Of a DNA stretch of 40,351 bases, positions 1 through 8,194 are shown piece by piece. A program made the position numbers and the translations under genes. Source of the DNA: Bacteroidota bacterium (GTDB lineage: Bacteria > Bacteroidota > Bacteroidia > Bacteroidales > VadinHA17); assembly GCA_011049175.1 (NCBI GenBank), contig DSCJ01000093.1:1-40351 (forward strand), written 5' to 3'. Position 1 is the first letter of the stretch. Every line of letters begins with the position of its first letter. The notes under the pieces are model-generated. The model saw only the letters and a list, made by a program, of their open reading frames with translations. It ran no database searches and was not told the DNA's origin.

Positions 1-24
1 CAAGTTACTAAACTTGAAGGTTTT

Positions 25-50
25 GGAGGGGGAGGCATCCCCCTCCTTTA
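25..50 (+). terminator. Intrinsic terminator of a gene left of the window
   Basis: A perfect 9-bp stem (GGAGGGGGA / TCCCCCTCC) with a 4-nt GGCA loop is followed by TTTATT. The T-rich side is on the plus strand, so it probably ends a transcript entering from the left edge. Confidence 0.75.
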
Positions 51-91
51 TTAACAAATCAGCCAATTTTATCAACTATTCGTAATTAAAT

Positions 92-119
92 AAAAAAGGC
101 TGCCCTTTTGAGACAGCCT
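92..119 (-). terminator. Terminator of tRNA-Lys
   Basis: On the minus strand AGGCTG and CAGCCT arms are followed by a run of six T. It starts a few bases past the CCA end of the tRNA-Lys gene and so ends that transcript. Confidence 0.8.
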
Positions 120-125
120 CTTTCC

Positions 126-201
126 TGGTGATTCAGCTGGGGATCGAACCCAGGACCCCATCCTTAAAAGGGATGTGCTCTACCAACTGAGCTACTGAAT
201 C
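126..201 (-). tRNA. tRNA-Lys (anticodon TTT)
   Basis: The minus strand folds as a full cloverleaf. The acceptor GATTCAG pairs with CTGAATC over 7 bp. The D arm is AGCTCAGTTGGTAGAGC. The anticodon stem CATCC/GGATG holds loop CTTTTAA, so the anticodon is TTT. The T arm is CTGGG-TTCGATC-CCCAG. The discriminator A and the CCA tail are encoded. A hairpin terminator follows directly. It is transcribed divergently from the dehydrogenase gene to its right. Confidence 0.97.
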
Positions 202-309
202 GGTACTTTTCTGTTTTTTTCGGTGGGCAAAAATACGCCAAAATATCCGGTTAACCAAAACCTTTTTCCAAAAAAATCCCATTTTTGTAACCGAACCAAA
301 GTTGCATGT

Positions 310-1116
310 ATGAAAAACAAAGTGGTAATCATTACAGGTGCTTCCTCGGGTATCGGACTGGCTACCGCCAGGGAATTTGCCGCCTGCGGAAACAGGGTGG
401 TGCTGGCAGCCCGGAGCGAAGAAAAGTTGAATTCCATTGTGACAAAACTGGAGGAAAAAGGAGCCGACTGTCTGGCCGTTCCCACCGATGTTTCCAAAGA
501 AGAGGACTGCCGGAAACTGGTAGAAGCTGCCGTGAAAAAATACGGCAGAATCGATATTTTGATCAACAATGCAGGATTGTCAATGAGGGCCCTGTTTGCC
601 GACCTCGATCTAGGGGTGATGAAAAAACTGATGGATGTAAATTTCTGGGGTACGGTGTATTGCACCAAATATGCCCTGCCGTATCTTCTGGAAAGCCGGG
701 GGTCGGTAACGGGTATTTCGTCGGTGGCAGGCATTCATGGGCTGCCGGCCCGCACAGGTTATTCCGCCTCGAAATTTGCCTTGCATGGTTTTCTGGAAAC
801 TCTGAGGATAGAAACCCTGCGGCAGGGACTGCACGTGATGGTCTTCTGTCCGGGATTTACCGAATCGAATATCCGCAGAACCGCCCTGGTGGCCGACGGT
901 TCCGTACAGGGAGAATCGCCGAGAAAGGAGGAAAAAATGATGAAGGCCGAAGAGGTGGCCCGCCGCATCGCTCGTAGTATAGAAAAAAGAAAGCGTTTTG
1001 TGGTGCTGACTTTCGAGGGGAAATTCACCTACTGGTTCAAAAAGTGGTTTCCTTCCTGGCTCGACCGCATTGTGTACAATCACATGGCCCGGGAACCGGA
1101 ATCCCCGTTCAAATGA
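310..1116 (+). CDS. Short-chain dehydrogenase/reductase (SDR family)
   Basis: A 268-residue classical SDR, an NAD(P)-dependent oxidoreductase of unknown substrate. Visible motifs are the Rossmann dinucleotide loop TGASSGIG near residue 10, the NNAG motif near residue 86, a Ser in GISSVAG and the catalytic YSASK. After PGFTESN comes a C-terminal extension with a basic, aromatic segment (residues about 225-255) that may touch a membrane, as in DHRS7-like reductases. The frame is open further upstream, but the chosen ATG begins directly with the Rossmann strand (KNKVVIITG); the upstream extension is basic, low-complexity and unlike the family. The gene stands alone, divergent from tRNA-Lys and 127 bp before the CBS-domain gene. 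The family call is firm; the substrate is unknown. Confidence 0.9.
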   Translation: MKNKVVIITGASSGIGLATAREFAACGNRVVLAARSEEKLNSIVTKLEEKGADCLAVPTDVSKEEDCRKLVEAAVKKYGRIDILINNAGLSMRALFADLDLGVMKKLMDVNFWGTVYCTKYALPYLLESRGSVTGISSVAGIHGLPARTGYSASKFALHGFLETLRIETLRQGLHVMVFCPGFTESNIRRTALVADGSVQGESPRKEEKMMKAEEVARRIARSIEKRKRFVVLTFEGKFTYWFKKWFPSWLDRIVYNHMAREPESPFK

Positions 1117-1243
1117 ACAGAAGAAAGCAAACCAACAGTCTGCTGCGGTTGCCGTCAGAGCGCATTTCAGCAAAAACCGTTCTTTTTTGCCGGGAATTAC
1201 ATCCTAAAGTTTTGTATCTTCAGAGCTTAAAGCAGTTTGCAGC

Positions 1244-2281
1244 ATGACCCTACTGATCGTATACCTGATCCTGGCGCTGGGGATCTCCTTTCTGTGCTCG
1301 ATCCTGGAAGCGGTGCTGCTATCCGTACCGCCATCCTACCTGGAGACCCTGTCTCAGCAGGGAAGCCGGCTGGCCGGGCAATTGAGGAAAATCAAGAAAA
1401 ACATCTCCTCTCCGCTGGCTGCCATTCTTTCATTGAATACCATTGCCCATACCATAGGAGCCGCCGGGGTCGGTGCCCAGGCTACCCTGGTATTCGGTGA
1501 AGCCTGGTTCGGGGTTATATCGGCCGTGCTGACCCTGCTGATCCTGGTGCTGTCGGAGATCATTCCAAAAACCATCGGGGCTTCATGGAACCGGCAGCTC
1601 AGCATTCCCCTGGTGCCCGTACTCCGGTTTATAATGTTCATCATGTATCCCCTGGTATGGCTTTCAAACCAGCTTACACGACTGATTACTTCCGGAAAGC
1701 ACATGGTCACCCTGAGCCGCGACGAAATGGCGGCCATGGCAAATATCGGAAAACAGGAAGGCGTGCTGGCGGAAGATGAATCGAAAACCATATACAACCT
1801 TCTGCGGCTGAGAAATATTCCCGTATCCTCCATCATGACACCCCGCACGGTACTGATCAGTCTGCCGGAAAATATGCAGCTTCGCGAGTTCCTTCAGAAA
1901 ATGAACGAAATTCCCGTTTCGCGTATACTTCTGTGGAAAAACGAACCCGATAACATCACCGGATATTTTCTGAAATCGGAAGCCCTGGAAAACCTGGCCA
2001 GAGACAGGCACCGGAAGAAACTGGGCGATCTGAAACGGGACCTGATGATTGTCTACGAAGGACTCCCGGTTATGGGCCTGTACCAGAAAATGCTCGCCGC
2101 ACGTGAGCACATTGCCCTGGTGGTGGACGAATACGGGGAAGTGGCCGGCGTGGTGACTCAGGAAGATATTTTCGAAACCATGACCGGAATGGAGATACTG
2201 GACGAAACCGATGTACATACCGACCTGCAGCAACTGGCCCGTGAACTGTGGAAAAAGAGGAATCCGGCCGGTCGTGAATGA
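1244..2281 (+). CDS. CNNM/DUF21 transmembrane protein with CBS-domain pair
   Basis: A 345-residue inner-membrane protein of the HlyC/CorC (CNNM) group. The N-terminal half (residues 1-150) is a DUF21 domain with four hydrophobic segments, including a signal-anchor-like start and the conserved LSEIIPKTIG. The second half carries two CBS motifs, each with a recognisable start (SSIMTPRT; the second ends in VVDEYGEVAGVVTQEDI). The C-terminal CorC_HlyC domain of longer relatives is absent. Family members are linked to Mg2+ or Co2+ efflux, with CBS domains binding adenine nucleotides; transport is inferred here. A TATCTTCA box at 1215-1222, resembling the Bacteroidota -7 element, lies about 22 nt before the ATG. 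sucD follows 45 bp later with its own such box. Confidence 0.88.
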   Translation: MTLLIVYLILALGISFLCSILEAVLLSVPPSYLETLSQQGSRLAGQLRKIKKNISSPLAAILSLNTIAHTIGAAGVGAQATLVFGEAWFGVISAVLTLLILVLSEIIPKTIGASWNRQLSIPLVPVLRFIMFIMYPLVWLSNQLTRLITSGKHMVTLSRDEMAAMANIGKQEGVLAEDESKTIYNLLRLRNIPVSSIMTPRTVLISLPENMQLREFLQKMNEIPVSRILLWKNEPDNITGYFLKSEALENLARDRHRKKLGDLKRDLMIVYEGLPVMGLYQKMLAAREHIALVVDEYGEVAGVVTQEDIFETMTGMEILDETDVHTDLQQLARELWKKRNPAGRE

Positions 2282-2326
2282 AAAATATTTTTGAGTATCT
2301 TGCAGTCCTCATTCAAATTTGCACCG

Positions 2327-3199
2327 ATGAGCGTATTGATCAACAAAGATTCGCGTGTCATTGTCCAGGGTTTTACCGGAAGCGAGGGGACCTTCCATGC
2401 CACCCAGATGATTGAATACGGAACCCGGGTGGTTGGAGGCGTTACACCCGGCAAGGGAGGAGCCGTTCATCTTGACCGGCCGGTGTTCAATACCGTGGAA
2501 GAAGCGGTAAAAGAAACAGGAGCAGATACTTCGGTGATCTTCGTACCACCCGCCTTTGCGGCCGACGCCATCATGGAAGCGGCCGATGCGGGTATCCGTG
2601 TCATTATCACCATCACCGAAGGGATCCCGACCCGGGATATGGTCAGGGTGAAGGAGTTCCTGAAAGACCGCCCCGTTGTTCTGGTAGGTCCGAACTGCCC
2701 CGGGGTGATTACACCGGGAGAGGCCAAGGCGGGCATCATGCCCGGATTCATACACCGAAAGGGAACCGTGGGCATTGTTAGCCGTTCAGGCACCCTTACC
2801 TATGAAGCCGTTGACCAGATCACCCAGTCGGGCCTGGGACAGTCGACATGCATCGGCATAGGAGGAGATCCCATTGTGGGTACCAGCACCCTGGATGCCG
2901 TCCGGTTGCTGATGGACGATCCGGAAACGGAAGCCATTGTTATGATCGGTGAAATAGGAGGCAATATGGAGAATGAAGCCGCCCTGTGGATCAGGGAAAA
3001 CGGAACAAAACCCGTAGTGGGTTTCATCGCAGGACAAACCGCCCCGAAGGGAAGGCGGATGGGCCATGCAGGGGCTATCATCGGAGGAAAAGACGATACC
3101 GCTGCGGCCAAAATGCAGATCATGCGCGAATGCGGGATCCATGTGGTGGAGTCTCCTGCCGATATCGGAAAAACCGTGAAAAAAGTGTTGAACCGGTAG
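2327..3199 (+). CDS. sucD: Succinyl-CoA ligase (ADP-forming) alpha subunit
   Basis: A 290-residue protein, the normal SucD length. It forms the alpha half of succinyl-CoA synthetase, which interconverts succinyl-CoA and succinate with substrate-level phosphorylation in the TCA cycle. The N-terminal CoA-binding domain shows [11 protein letters not shown] and [21 protein letters not shown] is the family signature; the phosphohistidine is H247 in [13 protein letters not shown] 36 bp upstream is in frame, but family alignment favours the ATG at MSVLINK, and a TATCTTG box at 2296-2302 would place transcription start after that TTG. The beta-subunit gene sucC is not adjacent, so it must be encoded elsewhere. 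Confidence 0.95.
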   Translation: MSVLINKDSRVIVQGFTGSEGTFHATQMIEYGTRVVGGVTPGKGGAVHLDRPVFNTVEEAVKETGADTSVIFVPPAFAADAIMEAADAGIRVIITITEGIPTRDMVRVKEFLKDRPVVLVGPNCPGVITPGEAKAGIMPGFIHRKGTVGIVSRSGTLTYEAVDQITQSGLGQSTCIGIGGDPIVGTSTLDAVRLLMDDPETEAIVMIGEIGGNMENEAALWIRENGTKPVVGFIAGQTAPKGRRMGHAGAIIGGKDDTAAAKMQIMRECGIHVVESPADIGKTVKKVLNR

Positions 3200-3233
3200 A
3201 TACCCTTTCACGGATTCGTTTAACACAAGGTGT

Positions 3234-3998
3234 ATGCGGGAAGAAAAGATAAGGCTGGCAGCCGGGTGGCTGAAAAATTCTAAACATACAGCGGCATTCA
3301 CAGGCGCCGGTATATCGGTTGAAAGCGGCGTTCCCCCTTTCAGGGGCGAAAACGGGCTGTGGAACAAATACGATCCGATGGTTCTTGAAATCGATCGTTT
3401 CCGTGCCGATCCCACCGGATCATGGAAGATCATACGTGAGATATTTTACGATTACTTTCGCGATGCCCGTCCCAACCGGGCTCACGAAGTCCTTGCCCTG
3501 ATGGAACAAAGAGGGTTTCTGTCAGCCGTGATCACCCAGAACATTGACAACCTGCACCAGGAAGCCGGCAGCCGGAAAGTGTATGAGTACCACGGAAATG
3601 CCCGGGAACTGATCTGTACCCGTTGCGGGCAGATCTATGATCCGGTGAAGATCGGACTGGACCACCTGCCTCCACGCTGTCCCCGCGACAAAGAAGTGCT
3701 GAAACCCAACTTTATTTTTTTCGGCGAACCCATACCCGAAGAGGCAGCCGCTATGGCCAGCCATGAAGCAGCCACGGCTGAAATATTTCTGGTGATCGGA
3801 TCTACCGGTGAAGTAATGCCCGCCTGCATGGTACCCCGGATGGCCAAGCAGAGAGGGGCTACCATTATCGAGATCAATCCTGAGGAAACACTTTTTACAC
3901 ACCATATTACCGACCTGCACCTGAAAGGAAAAGCAGGGGATGTACTGAACAGGCTGGCTGTGGAATTGTTTAACGGGACAGATGACGCATCCATGTGA
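3234..3998 (+). CDS. Sir2-family NAD-dependent protein deacylase
   Basis: A 254-residue sirtuin that removes acyl groups from lysines while cleaving NAD+. Diagnostic motifs are GAGIS (24-28), GVPPFRG (32-38), TQNIDNLH (101-108), catalytic H120 in YEYHGN, and FFGEPIP (162-168). The zinc module is incomplete: C128 and C131 form the first CxxC, but the second pair reads CPRD (C149, then Asp at the fourth position). Metal binding through Asp, or a weakened site, is possible. It follows sucD after 34 bp, close enough for co-transcription. Bacterial CobB enzymes act on acyl-CoA-derived lysine modifications such as succinylation, so the sucD neighbourhood is suggestive, but that link is inference. 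The gene symbol is left blank because the zinc site is atypical. Confidence 0.9.
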   Translation: MREEKIRLAAGWLKNSKHTAAFTGAGISVESGVPPFRGENGLWNKYDPMVLEIDRFRADPTGSWKIIREIFYDYFRDARPNRAHEVLALMEQRGFLSAVITQNIDNLHQEAGSRKVYEYHGNARELICTRCGQIYDPVKIGLDHLPPRCPRDKEVLKPNFIFFGEPIPEEAAAMASHEAATAEIFLVIGSTGEVMPACMVPRMAKQRGATIIEINPEETLFTHHITDLHLKGKAGDVLNRLAVELFNGTDDASM

Positions 3999-4032
3999 AC
4001 CATTTCATGTAAAACAATAAAAATCCATTCAG

Positions 4033-4779
4033 ATGAAACTGTTAGAAGGAAAAACCGCACTGATCACTGGAGCAGCACGGGGAATCGGCAAGTCCATTGC
4101 CCTGGCTTTTGCCCGGGAGGGAGCCGACATTGCCTTCACCGATATTGCCCGGAATGAAGATTTCGAAGCCACACTGCAGGAGCTGGAAGGCACAGGTGTT
4201 ACCGCCCGGGGATATGTTTCCGACGCATCGAAGCTGGATCAGACCGAAAAGGTGGTTGAACAGATTGTAAAGGATTTCGGGAAAATCGATATTCTGGTGA
4301 ATAATGCCGGTATTACCCGCGATACCCTGCTGATGAGGATGGCAGAGGAACAATGGGACCAGGTGATCGAAGTGAACCTGAAATCTGTATTCAATTTCAC
4401 CAAAGTGGTACAACCCGTCATGCTCAAACAACGGAGCGGCTCGATCATCAATATGAGTTCGGTGGTGGGAGTGGGCGGAAACGCAGGGCAATCGAATTAT
4501 GCCGCTTCCAAAGCCGGGATCATCGGGTTTACCAAATCGGTAGCCAGGGAGGTTGGCTCCAGAGGGATCCGGTGCAATGCCATTGCCCCGGGCTTTATTT
4601 TGACCGAAATGACAGCCCGCTTGCCCGAAGAAGTTCGAAAGGACTGGATCGCGCAGATTCCCCTGCGGCGTGCAGGCACACCCGAAGATGTGGCCAATGC
4701 GGCAGTATTCCTGGCATCCGGTTTGTCATCGTACGTGAGTGGCCAGGTGATCCAGGTATGCGGGGCCATGAAGACCTGA
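4033..4779 (+). CDS. fabG: 3-oxoacyl-[acyl-carrier-protein] reductase
   Basis: A 248-residue SDR enzyme, the exact FabG length. It reduces 3-oxoacyl-ACP with NADPH in type II fatty-acid synthesis. It has TGAARGIG (12-19), NNAGITRD, the Asn in VNLKSVFN, the Ser in INMSSVVG and the catalytic YAASKAG, then PGFILTEMT and the C-terminal YVSGQVIQV. The C-terminus ends in VCGAMKT where many FabGs have VDGGM. It starts 34 bp after the sirtuin. No other fatty-acid genes are adjacent, so a FabG-like reductase with another acyl substrate cannot be excluded, although similarity to true FabG is strong along the whole length. Confidence 0.9.
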   Translation: MKLLEGKTALITGAARGIGKSIALAFAREGADIAFTDIARNEDFEATLQELEGTGVTARGYVSDASKLDQTEKVVEQIVKDFGKIDILVNNAGITRDTLLMRMAEEQWDQVIEVNLKSVFNFTKVVQPVMLKQRSGSIINMSSVVGVGGNAGQSNYAASKAGIIGFTKSVAREVGSRGIRCNAIAPGFILTEMTARLPEEVRKDWIAQIPLRRAGTPEDVANAAVFLASGLSSYVSGQVIQVCGAMKT

Positions 4780-4871
4780 TAACCCGATTTCCCCCTTGCC
4801 CGGGTTTACATCGTGGGATATTTTTCGTATTTTACCGAATTATAATCCTTGCAGGACCAACAAAACAAACC

Positions 4872-5849
4872 ATGAAAAGAACCCTGTTCCCACTGATCTT
4901 TCTGGCACTGATCACCTCCTGTAAAACCTCCAGTCTGATGATCGATGTGCTCAGGCCGGCGAATATCAACCTGCCCGGAGACATCCGGACCCTGGCCGTG
5001 GTAAACCGCAGCCTTCCTTCCAAAGAAGCCGAGGTAAATAACCTGGTGGAGGGAATTATCACCGGGGAAGGATTGCTGGCCGACCGGTTCGGATCGAGAG
5101 CCTGTGTCGCCGGCTTTGCCGATGCATTGCAATCCTCTCAGCGATTCCGTGTGGTGGTTCCAGATATCGAACTAAAAGGGACCGGAACCGATAGAATGCC
5201 TCCTCTGCTTGAATGGCCTGTAATTGACGATATCTGCCGGCAGAACGGCGCCGATGCCCTGCTCTCGCTGGAAACCTTCGATTCAAATACGGGAGGGGTC
5301 CTGTTTTCCATACTGAACCGGACGCCTGGTGAAAACCTCACCATCAAGGTGGAATCGGGATGGAGGATCTATGATCCGGAAAGAAAACAGTTGCTGGATG
5401 AGAACATATATATCGATCATTTTAACTGGGATGCCCCGGCATCCGGAGCAGGCCCGTCGCGGCAGGAAGTGGTGGAAAGGGGTGGATATTATGCCGGCAC
5501 ACAGTATGCAGCCCGGATCTCTCCTTCCTGGGTTTCTGCTTCGCGGATCTTTTTCAAGAAGGGCAACCGGGATTTCAGGGAAGCCAAACGGCTGGTACGC
5601 ATGGGCATGTTTGATGAAGCAGCCAGGATATGGGAAACCTATGTTGACCACCCTAACCGGAAAATTGCCGGGTACGCCTGTTACAACATGGCCCTGGTTT
5701 GTGAACTGAACAGTGACCTGGAAGGAGCCCTGCAATGGGCCACCCGGTCATACCGGCAATACCGCATCAGGAAAGCAGCCGAATATATGAACATACTGAA
5801 TTACCGCATTATGCAGGCCGAGGTGCTGGATCAGCAATTGACGGAATAA
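4872..5849 (+). CDS. DUF6340-type lipoprotein, tandem copy 1
   Basis: A 325-residue predicted lipoprotein of a Bacteroidota-specific family, recognised as DUF6340-like; function unknown. A short signal peptide ends in LITSC, with Cys as the lipidation site. The mature part begins with IDVLRPANINLPGDI and LAVVNRSL, the family hallmark (a putative nucleotide-lyase-like or TolB-like alpha/beta domain, not proven), then WRIYDPE, and a TPR-like tail (residues about 265-320; YNMALVCELN..LEGAL). The frame is open far upstream, where it shadows fabG; the ATG before the signal peptide is the true start. It is first of three tandem paralogues and ends 32 bp before the next. Confidence 0.85.
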   Translation: MKRTLFPLIFLALITSCKTSSLMIDVLRPANINLPGDIRTLAVVNRSLPSKEAEVNNLVEGIITGEGLLADRFGSRACVAGFADALQSSQRFRVVVPDIELKGTGTDRMPPLLEWPVIDDICRQNGADALLSLETFDSNTGGVLFSILNRTPGENLTIKVESGWRIYDPERKQLLDENIYIDHFNWDAPASGAGPSRQEVVERGGYYAGTQYAARISPSWVSASRIFFKKGNRDFREAKRLVRMGMFDEAARIWETYVDHPNRKIAGYACYNMALVCELNSDLEGALQWATRSYRQYRIRKAAEYMNILNYRIMQAEVLDQQLTE

Positions 5850-5881
5850 ACAGGTGGAGAAAAACCATTGTCAGAGAAAAT

Positions 5882-6961
5882 ATGAATAAACGGCCGCCTT
5901 ATAGTGTTTTGACGGTGTGGTGGATGATCTTGTTGGTCGTGTTCACTTCCTGCGGGGTGCAAAGGATGGCGGTAGACGTTTACAGGCCGCCGGAAGTATC
6001 CGTTCCGGAAGACCTGCAAAGGATTGCCGTGATCAGCCGCCTGGGAGAAATCGAATCACAGGATATCGATAATCTGGTTGAAGGGATCTTTACCGGGCAG
6101 GGTGGATTTGTGCAGCAGCTCGGAGCGCATCAGGCAACCCTGGGAGCAATGGATTATCTCGAATACAGCCGGGAATTTGAAGATGTTTTCAGGGTGAAAC
6201 TGAATATGACCGATACAGGACACTGCGAAATGCCTCCTCCGCTAGATCAGCAGATTTTAGACCAGGTGAAGGAAGAATATCTTGCCGATGCGGCTGTTGT
6301 GGTGGAATACCTGGTTACGTCCAATCAGTCGTTCGCCGAGTCAAGAAGAGTGTATGAACAGCAAAAGAAAAATGAAGTATGGGAAAACACCGTAGTTTAC
6401 AACGTGGGAACGGTGGAACGGTTTATCGCTGTGCTGAAGGTGCATCTGTCAACCGGCTGGCGCCTGTATGACCTGAGGAGAAACCGGATTTTGGATGAAT
6501 ATGAATCATCCGATTCCATTTTCTGGGAAGTGGACGGTTCATCACGCAGGGCTGCACTTTCCCGTCTGCCGAACAAAAGCAGGGCAGTGGAAGAGGTGGG
6601 ATTTATGGCAGGAGAAAAATATGCCCTGAGAATCATACCCGGCTGGAGAACCGTACAGAGAACTTTTCTGACAGGTAAACGGTCGTATTATAAAAATATC
6701 AGGCAAAAGCTGAAACGCCGCATGTACGGTGATCTGAAAGAGATCTGGGAGCAGGGGCTCCGCTCAGATAAAACGGATATCAGGATAACGTCGCTGTATA
6801 ACCTGGCGATATTGCATGAGATGGAAGGCGATCTGGAAACGTCCCGGCAAATGCTTGAAGAGGCGGTGGAACTGAAGGATTTTTCCAGGGCCAGGAATTA
6901 TCTGAAATTGATCATTGACAAACAAAATACCCGTGGCATTCATGAAACGGATCCTGAATAA
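5882..6961 (+). CDS. DUF6340-type lipoprotein, tandem copy 2
   Basis: A 359-residue paralogue of the preceding gene. The signal peptide ends in VVFTSC. Shared landmarks are VDVYRPPEVSVPEDL, the NLVEGIFTGQ block (copy 1 has NLVEGIITGE), MPPPLDQ, a WRLYD motif and a TPR-like C-terminus (YNLAILHEMEGDLETS). Compared with copy 1 it has an insertion around residues 145-175 rich in charged and aromatic residues. The last 20 bases overlap the start of copy 3, a sign of translational coupling. The start was placed at the ATG opening a normal Sec signal peptide; the longer open frame upstream overlaps copy 1 and is not believable. Confidence 0.85.
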   Translation: MNKRPPYSVLTVWWMILLVVFTSCGVQRMAVDVYRPPEVSVPEDLQRIAVISRLGEIESQDIDNLVEGIFTGQGGFVQQLGAHQATLGAMDYLEYSREFEDVFRVKLNMTDTGHCEMPPPLDQQILDQVKEEYLADAAVVVEYLVTSNQSFAESRRVYEQQKKNEVWENTVVYNVGTVERFIAVLKVHLSTGWRLYDLRRNRILDEYESSDSIFWEVDGSSRRAALSRLPNKSRAVEEVGFMAGEKYALRIIPGWRTVQRTFLTGKRSYYKNIRQKLKRRMYGDLKEIWEQGLRSDKTDIRITSLYNLAILHEMEGDLETSRQMLEEAVELKDFSRARNYLKLIIDKQNTRGIHETDPE

Positions 6962-7973
6962 CCGGATTCGAAGAGGAAAATTTCTGCTTCCGGTCTTCCT
7001 GGCAGCCATTGTTCTGATTTCCGGATCATGCCGGAGTACTCACCCCATGACCATCGAAATCCTGGTTCCTGCCGAAAACATCATGCCTGCAGGAAATAAC
7101 CGGGTCACTGTGGTCAACAGAAGCCTGTGGCCCGATTCACTGGACAAAGCGCTGGTAGCTGCCGACCTGGCCAATGATGCGGCCAGGGAATGCATCATCG
7201 GTCTGATCCATGTGATCGAATCATCGGGCTTTGCTGATACCCTGCTGATCAGGGATATAGCTGAGCTGGACAGTTCCAGCATCCAATTCCCCATTAACTG
7301 GTGGATACTCGATACCCTGGCCGGAGGAGAAAAAGGGGACGTGGTGATTGGCCTGGAATACTTTGCCGTCACAACCGATGAAACCGGAGATATGGTCGCA
7401 GAAGATATTTTCCCGGGAATCAGTGCGGATTTGTATTTTTCTCTGGATTTATCTCTTGCCGTTCATTCTTTCTGGAGGATCTATCATATTCCCACCCGGT
7501 CAATCCACGAAGAATACTGGGCACGCGATACGGTTACATTAAACAGCACGGGGGTCAATTTGCATGACGCCGTGGCAAACCTGCCCGACCTGTCGGAAAT
7601 ATTGCTGGAAACGGCCTATTTTAACGGGTATGATTATGGCCGGCGACTGGTTCCTTTCTGGGTTCAGGTCAACCGGTTTTACTACAAAAGTGGGAGCAAG
7701 GGGATCCGCGAAGGCCATAAACTGGCCATGCAGAACCGGTGGCTGGAAGCCGCCCGTGTATGGAAACAGGAAACGAGCCATCATAATGAGCGTAAGGCTG
7801 CCCGGGCCATGTATAATATGGCCGTGGTTTCCGAAGTACAGGATCAACTGGAGATTGCACTCGACTGGGCGCTGAAATCCTATTACCTGGAGGCCGATCC
7901 GGCCACCAAAAAATACATTGACCTCCTCAGCGAACGGATCACCGAAAGGAAAAGGCTGGAGGAACAATTCTGA
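6942..7973 (+). CDS. DUF6340-type lipoprotein, tandem copy 3
   Basis: A 343-residue third paralogue, starting inside the end of copy 2. A basic N-terminus and hydrophobic core end in LISGSC, the predicted lipidation site. IEILVPAENIMPAGN and VTVVNRSLW match the family opening, WRIYHIPTRS matches the mid-domain, and YNMAVVSEVQDQLEIAL the TPR-like tail. It lacks the NLVEGI block of copies 1 and 2 and has DAARECIIGLIHV instead, so it is the most diverged copy. ATG was chosen at MKRILNN, which begins the signal peptide; an in-frame ATG 27 bp upstream adds residues not needed for export. Function is unknown; location is inferred to be the inner leaflet of the outer membrane or the cell surface. 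Confidence 0.84.
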   Translation: MKRILNNRIRRGKFLLPVFLAAIVLISGSCRSTHPMTIEILVPAENIMPAGNNRVTVVNRSLWPDSLDKALVAADLANDAARECIIGLIHVIESSGFADTLLIRDIAELDSSSIQFPINWWILDTLAGGEKGDVVIGLEYFAVTTDETGDMVAEDIFPGISADLYFSLDLSLAVHSFWRIYHIPTRSIHEEYWARDTVTLNSTGVNLHDAVANLPDLSEILLETAYFNGYDYGRRLVPFWVQVNRFYYKSGSKGIREGHKLAMQNRWLEAARVWKQETSHHNERKAARAMYNMAVVSEVQDQLEIALDWALKSYYLEADPATKKYIDLLSERITERKRLEEQF

Positions 7974-8173
7974 CTCCATACTGTATGCCGGCCATGAACA
8001 AAACCTGCCCTGACTTGTTAATCATGTACAAGCCGGGTAAACGGGTTTGGGAACAGGCACAGATGGTGAGGTTGGTTTTGTTGGTTGTTTGTGTTTTTCT
8101 TGTTTGCCCGGCTTTCCTTTTTCCCTGATCCAGGGTATTCCGGGGTTTATTCAAAACTTTTCCTCATTTCTTT

Positions 8174-8181
8174 TACCTTTG
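8174..8181 (+). promoter_or_regulatory. Promoter -7 box of the M48 protease gene
   Basis: TACCTTTG matches the Bacteroidota TAnnTTTG element exactly. Transcription would start near 8188, giving a very short leader before either candidate ATG. No convincing -33 TTTG is seen at the right distance. The upstream stretch 8063-8106 is G/T-rich and flanked by inverted AAGCCGGG (8030) and CCCGGCTT (8107). Confidence 0.6.
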
Positions 8182-8194
8182 CCCCGGCGAATGA

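Noticed and set aside
4353-4871. N-terminal extension of the first lipoprotein through fabG
   Set aside because: A signal peptide begins at the internal ATG; the upstream part is the shadow of fabG in another frame.
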